Source: Prevotella sp. DNF00663 (lineage in GTDB: Bacteria > Bacteroidota > Bacteroidia > Bacteroidales > Bacteroidaceae). Taken from it: a stretch of 64,000 bases of DNA. Shown in pieces: positions 54,809 through 63,619 of this stretch. The stretch covers positions 1 to 64,000 of the forward strand of contig NZ_KQ960590.1 in assembly GCF_001553265.1 (NCBI RefSeq). Direction: 5' to 3'. Numbering within the stretch: position 1 is the first letter of the stretch; every line of letters starts with the position of its first letter. Both the position numbers and the translations under genes were made by a program. The notes under the pieces were generated by a model, which was given only the letters and a program-made list of their open reading frames with translations, was not told the DNA's origin and made no database searches.

Positions 54809-55000
54809 TTATTTGAGCAGGTTCAACTTATGTTTAGGTTCCAGAATTTGATGTACTTTCACAGTGTTACCCTTTAGTTTGAGAGTAGCGCTATCTTTGA
54901 TGTCGCGGCTGGAAGCACCCACCTTAAATGTATATACGCCCGAATCAGTTACCCAAGCATTTGGCTTCTCATTGAAAGAAGCCAACTCCAACTCACTTAT
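54809..55000 (-). pseudogene. C-terminal fragment of a GH3 beta-glucosidase
   Basis: The minus frame, immediately after the ackA stop and in the same frame, reads ISELELASFNEKPNAW, VTDSGVYTFKVGASSRDI, KDSATLKLKGNTVKVHQI and ends in KHKLNLLK. This is the fibronectin-III-like tail found at the end of GH3 enzymes; compare VEPGRFDVLVGSSSDN at the end of the complete GH3 enzyme at 40333-42681. The remaining 700 or so residues, with the catalytic domains, are missing, and no ATG or ribosome-binding site precedes it. It appears to be what is left after a deletion that joined ackA to the end of a GH3 gene, retaining the GH3 terminator. Confidence 0.72.
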
Positions 55001-56200
55001 TTACTTTCCTTGAACCAATGACATGGTATCGCGAGCAATCACAATCTCCTCGTCTGTCGGGATCACGCAGACTGTAACCTTACTGTCGGGGGCAGAGATG
55101 ATAGCCTCTTTACCACGTACATTGTTGGCTTCGGCATCCATCTTAACACCCAAGAATTCCAAACCTGAGCAAGACTGCAAACGAGTTCCAACTTGGTTTT
55201 CACCTACACCGGCTGTCCAAACGATGATGTCGACACCACCCATTGCTGCTGCATAAGCACCGATATACTTCTTAATACGATAGTCGTACATCTTCAAAGC
55301 CAACTGAGCACGCTCGTTTCCTTCCTTGGCAGCGCTTTCTATTTCGCGCATATCGCTAGAGATACCGGTGATACCGAGTACTCCGCTCTCTTTGTTTAAG
55401 AAATCGGCCATCTCTTGCGGCTTCTTTCCGAGCTTGTCCATGAGATAAGTTACAGCCGACGGATCAATATCGCCGGAGCGCGAACCCATCATCACACCTG
55501 CCAAAGGAGTAAGTCCCATAGAGGTATCTACGCACTCGCCATACTTCACAGCAGTTACACTCGCACCGTTACCGATATGGCATGTAATGATTTTCTGGGT
55601 CTTGATGTCGCGTCCCAAATACTCACACACACGCTGAGAAACGTAGCGGTGGCTAGTTCCATGGAAACCATAACGACGTACATGGTACTTCTCGTAGAGC
55701 TCGTAAGGCACGCCATACAAGTAAGCGTAGTCGGGCATGGTAGAATGGAATGCGTTGTCGAAGACGCAAACCTGCGGAGTTCCGGGCATCAAAGCGTCTA
55801 CAGCGCGGAGTCCACGTAGGTGTCCAGCGTTGTGAACAGGTGCCAAATCGCACAGTTCTTCGATTCCCTCTTCCACCTTTTCGTCTACGATGACGCTCTG
55901 GCAGAACTTATCTCCACCCTGCACGATGCGATGTCCGACAGCATCTATTTCCTTCAAATCCTTGATAGCACCTATTTCCGGGTCGAGCAAGCACTTGAAT
56001 ACGAAGTTCACGCCTTCCTTATGGTCGGGCATGTCATGCATAATCTTCTTCTTATCACCGCTAGGTAACGTTACTTTGATGAAAGCCTCGTCGAGACCGA
56101 TACGCTCTACACCACCCTGAGCCAGCACGGCTTCGGTATCCATGTTGTACAACTTGTACTTGATAGAAGAGCTACCACAGTTCAATACTAAGATATTCAT
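55001..56200 (-). CDS. ackA: Acetate kinase
   Basis: Acetate kinase converts acetyl phosphate and ADP to acetate and ATP. The 399-residue protein starts MNILVLNCGSSSIKYKL; this start is set by the family N-terminus although the frame is open further upstream into the gap before pta. Motifs include YGFHGTSHRYVS, TCHIGNGASVTAV, DTSMGLTPLAGVMMGSRSGDIDP and VWTAGVGENQ. The pta gene ends 20 bases upstream. Together they form the cytoplasmic acetate-producing, ATP-making branch of fermentation. Confidence 0.97.
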   Translation of the reverse strand: MNILVLNCGSSSIKYKLYNMDTEAVLAQGGVERIGLDEAFIKVTLPSGDKKKIMHDMPDHKEGVNFVFKCLLDPEIGAIKDLKEIDAVGHRIVQGGDKFCQSVIVDEKVEEGIEELCDLAPVHNAGHLRGLRAVDALMPGTPQVCVFDNAFHSTMPDYAYLYGVPYELYEKYHVRRYGFHGTSHRYVSQRVCEYLGRDIKTQKIITCHIGNGASVTAVKYGECVDTSMGLTPLAGVMMGSRSGDIDPSAVTYLMDKLGKKPQEMADFLNKESGVLGITGISSDMREIESAAKEGNERAQLALKMYDYRIKKYIGAYAAAMGGVDIIVWTAGVGENQVGTRLQSCSGLEFLGVKMDAEANNVRGKEAIISAPDSKVTVCVIPTDEEIVIARDTMSLVQGK

Positions 56201-56220
56201 ATATTCTACTTTTATTTGAT

Positions 56221-57237
56221 TTAACGAGACTTTACGGCATCTTGTGCCTGACAAGCAGTGATGGCAACCATGTAATAAATGTCTTCTACAGAACAACCAC
56301 GGCTCAAATCGTTCACCGGACGAGCAATACCTTGGAGGATTGGACCGATGGCGATGGCGTTACCCAAGCGCTGAACGAGTTTATAACCGATATTTCCAAC
56401 TTCCAAGTTGGGCACTACGAGCACATTGGCATTGCCTGCAATAGCACTACCGGGAGCTTTCTTCTGACCTACGGAAGGTACCAAAGCAGCATCAGCCTGC
56501 AACTCTCCGTCGACTTTCAACTCCGGACAACGCTGCTTTACCAAGCGTGTTGCCTCAACCACCTTATCTACTACTTCGTGCTTAGCACTTCCCTTGGTAG
56601 AGAAACTCAGCATCGCTACACGTGCTTCTTCAAACCCTGCCACGCTTTGAGCGGTTGCTGCGGTACACACAGCTATCTGTGCGAGCTGGTCGGCATCGGG
56701 CATTGGCGTCACGGCCACATCTCCCATAACGATGACACCATCTTCTCCATACTGCTTCTGCTCTGTTACGAGTAGCATAGCACCACTGACACAGGTGATA
56801 CCGGGAGCACATTTAATAATCTGTAGAGCCGGACGAAGGGTATCACCGGTCGTACTTAATGCACCGGAAATCTGTCCGTCGGCACCTTCGGTCTTGATAA
56901 TCATACAGCCAAGATACAAAGGATTCTTCACCAACTCGCGTGCCTGCTCAATGGTCATACCTTTTTTCTTGCGTAGCTCTGCCAACTGTTCGGCATATTC
57001 TTCGCACTTGGGATTGTTCAACGGGTCAATGATGGTAGCCTTATCAATATGGGTTAAGTCCCATGCCTCGGCTAGTTTATGTATTTCATTGGGATTACCA
57101 ATGAGGATGATGTTAGCGATGTCGTCGGCCAAAACACGGTCGGCTGCTCTCAAGGTGCGCTCTTCAGTGGCTTCAGGAAGCACAATACGTTGCTTATCTG
57201 CTTTTGCTCTGGCAACGATTTGTTGTAATAAATCCAT
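56221..57237 (-). CDS. pta: Phosphate acetyltransferase
   Basis: Pta makes acetyl phosphate from acetyl-CoA for acetate kinase. The 338-residue protein is the short, single-domain form. It shows [52 protein letters not shown] and the C-terminal [19 protein letters not shown]. Its start lies at the right of the pta-ackA pair and it is followed at 20 bases by ackA, so they form an operon. No separate regulator is visible. Confidence 0.97.
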   Translation of the reverse strand: MDLLQQIVARAKADKQRIVLPEATEERTLRAADRVLADDIANIILIGNPNEIHKLAEAWDLTHIDKATIIDPLNNPKCEEYAEQLAELRKKKGMTIEQARELVKNPLYLGCMIIKTEGADGQISGALSTTGDTLRPALQIIKCAPGITCVSGAMLLVTEQKQYGEDGVIVMGDVAVTPMPDADQLAQIAVCTAATAQSVAGFEEARVAMLSFSTKGSAKHEVVDKVVEATRLVKQRCPELKVDGELQADAALVPSVGQKKAPGSAIAGNANVLVVPNLEVGNIGYKLVQRLGNAIAIGPILQGIARPVNDLSRGCSVEDIYYMVAITACQAQDAVKSR

Positions 57238-57342
57238 AGTTTTATGTTATGATAATTCTATAATATGTTCTGTGGGATGGCGTCACACAGCCCGTTTTGC
57301 CACTCCCACTTTGCAAAATTAACAAAAATAAATGACACAGTA

Positions 57343-57373
57343 TTTGTCTATCGGATAAAAAAACATAATTTTG
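57343..57373 (+). promoter_or_regulatory. Promoter of the DUF2156-GNAT fusion gene
   Basis: TTTG (57343-57346), 19 bases, then TAATTTTG (57366-57373), 27 bases before the start codon. Confidence 0.8.
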
Positions 57374-57400
57374 TAAGAACGAAACTATCATTTCGATTAC

Positions 57401-59155
57401 ATGTTAAAATTCAAAGCTTTGACCACTGCCGACAAGCAGATTATTCAGGATTATACCCTCTTGGGGGAACGCCAAAACTGCGATTTGTCATTTGCCAACA
57501 TCTTCAGTTGGCGATTTCTATATAACACCGAGTGGACAATCGTAGACGATTTCCTTGTTTTCAGATTTTATACAGGTCAGCATTTGGCCTATATGATGCC
57601 TATTCCACATGCTAAAATCGACGCCGATGGAAAACGGAAGGTAGAGATTTGCGATGAATGCTCGGCTCATGTGATTCGCGAAATACGCAACGATTCCATC
57701 GCTATGGGTCATCCTTTCTTGATGTTAGGAGTGTGTAACTTCTGCGTAGACATCATTGAAAATGCATTTCCAGATACATTCAGCATCACCCCCGACCGCG
57801 ATTACTCTGATTATATCTATCTGCGAAGCAAGTTGATAACGCTTTCCGGCAAGAAATTACAGAGCAAACGAAACCACATCAACAAGTTTAAAAGTCTCTA
57901 TCCCGACTACGAATATCGTGCACTCACCACCGACATGATACCTGAATGTCAACGACTGGCGGGTGAATGGCGAGCCGGCCAAGAGGATGATACCGAAGGA
58001 CATAGCATCTATAGCGAGATGCGTTCGATGACAAGGGCATTCGACCACTGGGACGAACTGGGCTTAATGGGCGGCACGATATGGGTAGATGACAAGTTGA
58101 TAGCTTTCACTTACGGCACGCCTATCAACCAAACGACGTTCGATATATGCGTAGAAAAGGCAGATACCAACTACGAGGGAGCTTTTACCATCATCAATCA
58201 AGAGTTTGCCAAACATATTCCAGAACAATATATCTATATCAATCGAGAAGAAGATATGGGCGACGAGGGACTCCGTAGAGCCAAACTGAGCTACAAACCG
58301 GATATTCTCTTGGAAAAGAACGTCATCATGGAAAAACGTCCACTGGCTCAGTTTGAAGACCAAGGTCGTATCAAGGAAGAAGTAATGAAGCTGTGGAAAG
58401 ACACTTTCCACGACTCCGACGCGTTCATCAAACTCTATTTCGACCGCGTATATCGCCCCGAATACAACATTTGTTGCCAACTCGATTACCATGTTTCGGC
58501 CGCTCTACAAACCTTGCCTTACCCACTTCTCTATCACGGAACGGAGGCTAAGACGGCTTATATCAGCGGAGTGAGCGTGGAAGAGGAATCGCGAAAGCAA
58601 AATATCGGCAGCAACTTGATGGCTCAAGCCCACTTCTATCTGTTCCATCACGATGTAATCTTCGCCACATTGATACCTGCCGAGCCATGGCTCTACGACT
58701 GGTATGGCAAACAAGGCTACGCCCGTTGCATCACATGTAAGCCCAACCCGACCGATGCGGCAACTGTTTCTTTCGCTGAATACGACAAGCGTCAACGCGA
58801 GCGTACATGTACATTATTACATAGTGAAGAACAACTGGCCGTGGCACAAGAAGACATTCGATTGGCAGGCGAACACTACAAGCCAACCACAGAACCTATT
58901 CCCGGTATGCTACGCATCATCAATGCCAAACTGGCATTGCAATTATGGACCGAGCAACATCCCGATGCCAAGTGCTCAATACGTGTCAAGCACGACCGAG
59001 ACATACCGATGAATAATGCTTATTACATCATCGAGAATGGACAAGTAAGAAAGACCGATGAACCGGATTCAAACGCAACGGTTATGCGAATGGCTCAACT
59101 GGCAGAATTTATTTTTGCCGATGAAATGGCGGAAATGGAGCTGATGTTGAACTAA
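57401..59155 (+). CDS. DUF2156-GNAT-SCP2-like fusion protein
   Basis: The 584-residue protein joins two units. Residues about 1-305 match DUF2156 (the MprF/phosphatidylglycerol-lysyltransferase C-terminal fold, GNAT-like): NCDLSFANIFSWRF, SKRNHINKFKSLYPDYEYR, YEGAFTIINQEFAKHIPE and YINREEDMGDEGLRRAKLSYKP. Residues about 315-475 match an Eis-type GNAT domain (LWKDTFHDSDAFIKLYFDRVY, AYISGVSVEEESRKQNIGSNLM), and the end (about 490-584, GMLRIINAKLALQLW) resembles an SCP2-like domain. In several Bacteroidetes these occur as two adjacent genes, as far as I recall. It may acylate a lipid or peptide; substrate unknown. Confidence 0.78.
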   Translation: MLKFKALTTADKQIIQDYTLLGERQNCDLSFANIFSWRFLYNTEWTIVDDFLVFRFYTGQHLAYMMPIPHAKIDADGKRKVEICDECSAHVIREIRNDSIAMGHPFLMLGVCNFCVDIIENAFPDTFSITPDRDYSDYIYLRSKLITLSGKKLQSKRNHINKFKSLYPDYEYRALTTDMIPECQRLAGEWRAGQEDDTEGHSIYSEMRSMTRAFDHWDELGLMGGTIWVDDKLIAFTYGTPINQTTFDICVEKADTNYEGAFTIINQEFAKHIPEQYIYINREEDMGDEGLRRAKLSYKPDILLEKNVIMEKRPLAQFEDQGRIKEEVMKLWKDTFHDSDAFIKLYFDRVYRPEYNICCQLDYHVSAALQTLPYPLLYHGTEAKTAYISGVSVEEESRKQNIGSNLMAQAHFYLFHHDVIFATLIPAEPWLYDWYGKQGYARCITCKPNPTDAATVSFAEYDKRQRERTCTLLHSEEQLAVAQEDIRLAGEHYKPTTEPIPGMLRIINAKLALQLWTEQHPDAKCSIRVKHDRDIPMNNAYYIIENGQVRKTDEPDSNATVMRMAQLAEFIFADEMAEMELMLN

Positions 59156-59161
59156 AATACC

Positions 59162-59198
59162 GAGAGCATCTTTACATCTCTTGTGTTAAGATGCTCTC
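59162..59198. terminator. Convergent terminator hairpin made partly from cdaA coding sequence
   Basis: GAGAGCATCTT (59162-59172) pairs with AAGATGCTCTC (59188-59198), the right arm being the last codons of cdaA. The cdaA stop is at 59172-59174. It lies between the convergent fusion gene and cdaA. Confidence 0.7.
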
Positions 59199-59936
59199 CA
59201 ATTCCTCTGCCGAGAGTCGAAGATGGAACTCTCCCTTGATAGCAACGGATATACGACCTGTCTCTTCAGACACGACTACGGCAATGGCATCGCTGCTTTG
59301 CGATATACCCATGGCCGCCCGGTGGCGCAATCCCAACTCCTTGGGAATATTCAAGTCGTGAGAAACAGGCAAGATGCACCCCGCAGCCTTGATGCGCTTC
59401 TTCGATATAATCATGGCACCATCGTGTAATGGCGAGTTCTTGAAAAATATATTCTCTATCAACTGTTGGTTGATATTAGCATCAATCTCATCGCCCGTAG
59501 CCACAATATCATCAAGAGGAGCCCCACGCTCTATCACCATGAGGGCACCAACTTTACCGCGCGACATGCTCATACAAGCCAAAACAATCGGAATTATCGA
59601 CTCTTTATCTACCTTCGTCTCATCCCTGCTGGTAAAAAACTTAGTGATTCTCTTGAATCGTTGATGTGCTCCAAGGGTATAAAGAAACTTGCGTATCTCT
59701 TCTTGAAAGAGCACAATAAGTCCGATAACACCCACACTCACCAACTTATTGAGGATAGCTCCGAGCAGACGCATCTCTAATACCTGACTCACAAAAAGCC
59801 AAACGAGTACGAATACCATGATTCCGATGAACACATTCAGCGAACGGCTCTCCTTCATCAAGGTGTAGATATAGTAGAGTATCAGCGCTACTAGAAAGAT
59901 GTCAATTACATCTTTTATTCCAAAGTCAAAGGGCAT
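59172..59936 (-). CDS. cdaA: Membrane diadenylate cyclase (CdaA/DacA)
   Basis: CdaA makes cyclic di-AMP from two ATP. The 254-residue protein has three N-terminal membrane segments (about 10-80) and the DAC domain with SPLHDGAMIISKKRI (Asp172-Gly-Ala) and LGLRHRAAMG (Arg204-His-Arg206), the two motifs of an active DAC domain. It overlaps the 3' end of folP by 11 bases. The usual partner genes cdaR and glmM are not adjacent. Link with folate synthesis is by position only. Confidence 0.92.
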   Translation of the reverse strand: MPFDFGIKDVIDIFLVALILYYIYTLMKESRSLNVFIGIMVFVLVWLFVSQVLEMRLLGAILNKLVSVGVIGLIVLFQEEIRKFLYTLGAHQRFKRITKFFTSRDETKVDKESIIPIVLACMSMSRGKVGALMVIERGAPLDDIVATGDEIDANINQQLIENIFFKNSPLHDGAMIISKKRIKAAGCILPVSHDLNIPKELGLRHRAAMGISQSSDAIAVVVSEETGRISVAIKGEFHLRLSAEELESILTQEM

Positions 59937-60762
59937 AAGACATATTTAGTTCATTTACAATTTTTACCGATTCCATCGCTGCTTTCACATCATGTACGCG
60001 TAAGATGCCGGCACCTTTCATGAGAGAAATCGTATTCAGCACCGTGGTACCGTTCAACGAGGTCAATGGTGTTCCACCTATCAATTTATAAATCATCGAT
60101 TTACGCGATATTCCTACCAAAATCGGTAGTTCCAATACCTGTAACTTTTCTGCTTCTTGCATCAATTGATAGTTTTGTTGCAGCGTTTTCCCAAACCCAT
60201 AACCGGGATCAAGGATAATATCTTTCACTCCAAAGTCGCGTAATTGCTGTACTTCATCGGCGAAAGCTATCAACATTTCTTTCAATGTAGGCTTCACAGA
60301 CATCAAGATATAAGGTATTTTCAACTCTCCAACAGTAGCAAACATACTCTCATCTTCGTGGATAGGTTGATTTACGATACCTGTCAATCCGCCTTCCGAT
60401 ACATCGTTGATAATGTCGGCTCCCCATTCTTCTACACACTTTCGCGCCACACGGGGGCGATAAGTGTCTACCGAAATAGGTAGTTCCGGACATTCGCGAT
60501 GTACAATTTCCAATGCAAACTGTAGTCGACGCGCCTCCTCTTCTTCACTTACTTCCGATGCTCCGGGACGTGTAGAAAAAGCTCCTACATCCACGATGGA
60601 ACCGCCCTCTTTTGCAATTTGTTGCACACGTTCGGCTATCTCAGCCTCCGTTTGTTTCCTGCTTCCTTCAAAAAAAGAATCAGGTGTGATGTTCACAATG
60701 CCCATCACTTTCGGCGTAGAAAGGTCCATGAGTTGACCACGTACATTGATTGTATAGTCCAT
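59926..60762 (-). CDS. folP: Dihydropteroate synthase
   Basis: FolP joins dihydropterin pyrophosphate to p-aminobenzoate. The 278-residue protein starts MDYTINVRGQLMDLSTPKVM and shows GIVNITPDSFFEGSRKQTE, the conserved pterin loop, then DVGAFSTRPGASEVS, ISVDTYRPRVARKC, DIINDVSEGG, DIILDPGYGFGKTLQQNY and LVGISRKSMIYKLIG. The start at 60762 gives the normal N-terminus; the frame is open upstream but has no such pattern. It overlaps cdaA by 11 bases. This is the sulfonamide target. Confidence 0.95.
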   Translation of the reverse strand: MDYTINVRGQLMDLSTPKVMGIVNITPDSFFEGSRKQTEAEIAERVQQIAKEGGSIVDVGAFSTRPGASEVSEEEEARRLQFALEIVHRECPELPISVDTYRPRVARKCVEEWGADIINDVSEGGLTGIVNQPIHEDESMFATVGELKIPYILMSVKPTLKEMLIAFADEVQQLRDFGVKDIILDPGYGFGKTLQQNYQLMQEAEKLQVLELPILVGISRKSMIYKLIGGTPLTSLNGTTVLNTISLMKGAGILRVHDVKAAMESVKIVNELNMSYAL

Positions 60763-60937
60763 GACAGCTTTTTTATTTGACTTTCGCAAGTTTATGCATA
60801 GCTTAGAATTGATTGGAGATAACGGAAAGTAACCGGAGATAACGGACATTTGTCCGATAACTCCTCCTAACCTCCTTTAACTCCCGATAACTCTAAAGTT
60901 GAGCATACATGCGAAACTTAAATCTTTTATATAACGA

Positions 60938-60969
60938 CAAAAGTAAGAAAAAAGCACGAAAACAACAAA
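60938..60969 (-). promoter_or_regulatory. folP-cdaA promoter
   Basis: On the minus strand TTTG (60969-60966), 20 bases, then TACTTTTG (60945-60938). The leader to folP is about 170 bases and holds TAACTCC-type repeats and the dyad CGGACAttTGTCCG (60843-60856). Confidence 0.7.
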
Positions 60970-60977
60970 AATAATTC

Positions 60978-61066
60978 ACTGCAAAGGCACTTCAGCGATA
61001 CTGCGAAGCCCAAACAGCATTGCTGAAAAGCCGAGACAGCAATATTGCCGAGCCGCTGCAGAAACC
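60978..61066. repeat. Mosaic intergenic repeat, copy F
   Basis: CAGCGATACTG, CAGCATTGCTG and CAGCAATATTG follow at 22-base period with spacers such as AAAAGCCGAGA. It lies between the folP promoter and a CCTCTCCCC hairpin. The CTACTTGT flank is missing. Confidence 0.75.
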
Positions 61067-61096
61067 TCTCCCCATCCCTCTCTCAAGGAGAGGGAG
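61066..61096 (+). repeat. CCTCTCCCC hairpin repeat
   Basis: CCCTCTC (61076-61082) and GAGAGGG (61088-61094) form a stem after CCTCTCCCCAT. It is the counterpart of 8482-8511. The next 20 bases to the following gene hold nothing clear. Confidence 0.5.
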
Positions 61097-61116
61097 CCGC
61101 CGATAGACTATCATCA

Positions 61117-61623
61117 TTACTTTTTAATCAGCGAAGTCTCTTTATCCGGCATACGCAACCTAATGGTATCGCACTTCCAAGTTTTTACTTTCCATATCAA
61201 ACGTTGCATACAATGACGGTATTCTGCAGGATAATAGAGTGCGAGAGAATAGAGTTTACCACCTCGTTGAATACCATGTAAATAGTAACGATAATCTTTT
61301 AAATCCTCCATTTCGCCCTCACGAATGTATTCCAATCGCCGTTGATCGTCCGCATCAGACACCTTGCTTTCCAATATGACGTTCATTTCGTGGGCATGAT
61401 AGCCAAAAGCCACAGAGCCATCCGTTCGCTCTTCGCGTACAAAGAAGGAAGGATACATAAAGGTATAACAATAATTAGAATCTACAAATTTAACCCATTT
61501 CACCGCATTCATACCTTCTCGAAATGCCTGAGGAAACGGTCTTCTATCACCTATGGGCATCAACCATTGCACCAATAGACATATAACAACAAACAAAGTA
61601 AAGGCTATTAAAATCTTTTTCAT
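61117..61623 (-). CDS. Hypothetical single-span membrane or exported protein
   Basis: The 168-residue protein starts MKKILIAFTLFVVICLLVQW, a hydrophobic segment (about 3-20) that could be a signal anchor, then a soluble part with FVDSNYCYTFMYPSFFV, FGYHAHEMNVILESKV and RYYLHGIQRGGKLYSLALYYP. I do not recognise a family, and no catalytic motif is apparent. A promoter-like TATATTTG on the minus strand (61656-61649) and a strong terminator right of it suggest that it is transcribed alone. It has two or three cysteines, so disulfides are possible if exported. Confidence 0.6.
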   Translation of the reverse strand: MKKILIAFTLFVVICLLVQWLMPIGDRRPFPQAFREGMNAVKWVKFVDSNYCYTFMYPSFFVREERTDGSVAFGYHAHEMNVILESKVSDADDQRRLEYIREGEMEDLKDYRYYLHGIQRGGKLYSLALYYPAEYRHCMQRLIWKVKTWKCDTIRLRMPDKETSLIKK

Positions 61624-61735
61624 TTGCAAATCACTAAGGAACTATTTGCAAATATAAGAATTTCCAATACAAATCACAGGACGAGCCTGTATTAAAAATC
61701 AGGAAACAAACTTAATAATAGTTCCCTATCAAAAC

Positions 61736-61776
61736 AAATAAGGGTGATGGACATCCACGTACCATCACCCTTATTT
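61736..61776. terminator. Strong terminator after glsB
   Basis: AAATAAGGGTGATGG (61736-61750) pairs with CCATCACCCTTATTT (61762-61776), a perfect 15-base stem, two bases from the glsB stop. Confidence 0.85.
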
Positions 61777-61778
61777 AT

Positions 61779-62771
61779 TTAATCTTTATCTTTATAAATC
61801 ACATTGTTTGCACCACTTGTGATTTTTAGAGCTTCCGGATGTTCCTTGATGAAGCTATCAATATGTCGAACTCGCTTATCTTCCAATATTTCATCGACTG
61901 CTATCAAGATACCGGTCTCTTCCACATCACCGAATCCATAATTGATAGCAGTGCCGAATAACTTCATTGTCGGACTGAGATTCATATAAGCATTTACCAA
62001 TGGAGGAATATTATAACCTAACTTGCGAATCTCGCGATTCAATATTCTATAATCTGCACGGAAATCAGTTTCTGTGAATATTGCCTTTAGTTCTTCATCA
62101 GAAGTCTCTATTTTGAGCGGTTTCATCGGTAATATGAGACGCTCTTTATCATCGAAATGCTTCTTCAAGAAGTAAAGTATCATATCGCGACCACGACGGA
62201 TATAAGAAGGATACATCGTCATCTTACCGAAGAAATATTTCAGTTTGGGATTGATAACCGTCAACGCGCCTAGCCCATCCCACAGATTATCGAGTGCAAA
62301 AATAGATTTCGTGTTCGTACGAACATTCTGATATTCAAGCGAAACAAACGATCGTCCTAGCTCAACCGTGTACGGCATATAGTTTTTGATGAACTCATCA
62401 GAGAAGTGGAACATATGACTTGTGGCCAAAGCCGGTTGCCCATTATCGTTCAATTTCCAGTCAGCCCCATACTGATAACGGTATCCTCCGATAATCTCAT
62501 CGGCATCGGGATTCCACACGATCAACTGTTTGTAGCAATTATCGCCTACATCAAACTCATCGATATCCATCGACTTACCCGTTCCACCACCTGCAGTACG
62601 GAAAGCAATTTCACGTAATCGCCCTATCTCGCGCATTACATAAGGAGAGTCGTTGCCCGTAACAATGTAGATTTCATTGTGACTCTTATTGGTCATACGG
62701 AGCTGCTTGTCGGGCGTTAATTCGCTCTTGAGCAACTCTTTACTGACAGGCTGGATAATCTCTTCTTCCAT
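61779..62771 (-). CDS. glsB: N-acyltransferase for glycine lipids (GlsB-like)
   Basis: GlsB puts a 3-hydroxy acyl chain on the amino group of glycine to start glycine (serine) lipid synthesis in Bacteroides. The 330-residue product shows the OlsB/GNAT-type layout: YVMREIGRLREIAFRTAGGG, FDVGDNCYKQLIVWNPDADE, IIGGYRYQYG, TVELGRSFV and MTMYPSYIRRGRDMILYFL. The partner acyltransferase gene is 20 bases upstream on the same strand, the same pair as in Bacteroides thetaiotaomicron BT_3459/BT_3458. The acyl donor is probably acyl-ACP. Lipid products are inferred from family knowledge. Confidence 0.85.
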   Translation of the reverse strand: MEEEIIQPVSKELLKSELTPDKQLRMTNKSHNEIYIVTGNDSPYVMREIGRLREIAFRTAGGGTGKSMDIDEFDVGDNCYKQLIVWNPDADEIIGGYRYQYGADWKLNDNGQPALATSHMFHFSDEFIKNYMPYTVELGRSFVSLEYQNVRTNTKSIFALDNLWDGLGALTVINPKLKYFFGKMTMYPSYIRRGRDMILYFLKKHFDDKERLILPMKPLKIETSDEELKAIFTETDFRADYRILNREIRKLGYNIPPLVNAYMNLSPTMKLFGTAINYGFGDVEETGILIAVDEILEDKRVRHIDSFIKEHPEALKITSGANNVIYKDKD

Positions 62772-62791
62772 TTGCTCTTATTTGGTCTTTA

Positions 62792-63619
62792 TTATAGTTC
62801 ATAAACACGGTCTTCGACAAATTTCGCCCATTCCATCGAAGATTTGCTTTTATCAAAAGTTTGCCAAGGAATAGGTTTTCCTATAGCTACCCGAAAAGTC
62901 TTATGCACATTCTTGTACATCTCGTCGACCAAAAACAACATGGCTACATTGAATTTCAATCCGAGCGCTTTACAGGTATTAGCAATGCGATAAAACTTTT
63001 CAGAATTTTGTCCACCGAAGTGAATAGGCACTACATCTCGCTGATATTCCACACTCTTTGAGATGAATGTTTTTTTCCACGGGATGTCGTGTATCTGCCC
63101 ATCTATCTTGCGACTACAAAGTCCTGCAGGAAACATCAACATGTGATTATCGCTTTGGAAACCCGCTTCTACCATCGCGGGAAAGTTGCGACTCTGACCT
63201 CCTGTCTTATTAATACCAATGCTTACAGGCTTCAATCCCGGCAGATTGAGCAGCAAATCGTTTACCAAATAGCGGAAACGACCATCATAATGCCGCCCGA
63301 TGATAGAACCTAATGCTACCCCATCGGCACCTCCCAAGGGATGGTTGGATACGAAAGTGTAGAGTTTTCCATCGTCTTTATCGGGTAAGTTCTCCACGCC
63401 AACGATGTCGAGTGTCATATCAAGATACCGAACACATTCTTCAAGCCACTCGGTTCCCACTTTATCCCGGCTTTCCCAAAGATAACGGTTTACCTCGTCT
63501 TGATGAACAATGTGCTTGAGCCACGAAACAACAAAGCCGGGAACATACTTAACCTTTGCTCCCATCTTGCTTTTCAGAATATCATCAATATCGATAGTAT
63601 TCTCTATACTTTCACTCAT
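62792..63619 (-). CDS. glsA: O-acyltransferase for glycine lipids (GlsA-like)
   Basis: GlsA adds the second acyl chain in glycine lipid synthesis. The 275-residue product has the PlsC-like motifs VSNHPLGGADGVALG (His93, Asp99), RYLVNDLLLNLPGLKPV, MLMFPAGLCSRKIDG (substrate motif) and VVPIHFGGQNS. No clear signal or membrane span; probably peripheral on the inner membrane. It comes first and glsB follows 20 bases downstream. A -7-like TATTTTTG lies on the minus strand at 63648-63641. Confidence 0.85.
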   Translation of the reverse strand: MSESIENTIDIDDILKSKMGAKVKYVPGFVVSWLKHIVHQDEVNRYLWESRDKVGTEWLEECVRYLDMTLDIVGVENLPDKDDGKLYTFVSNHPLGGADGVALGSIIGRHYDGRFRYLVNDLLLNLPGLKPVSIGINKTGGQSRNFPAMVEAGFQSDNHMLMFPAGLCSRKIDGQIHDIPWKKTFISKSVEYQRDVVPIHFGGQNSEKFYRIANTCKALGLKFNVAMLFLVDEMYKNVHKTFRVAIGKPIPWQTFDKSKSSMEWAKFVEDRVYEL

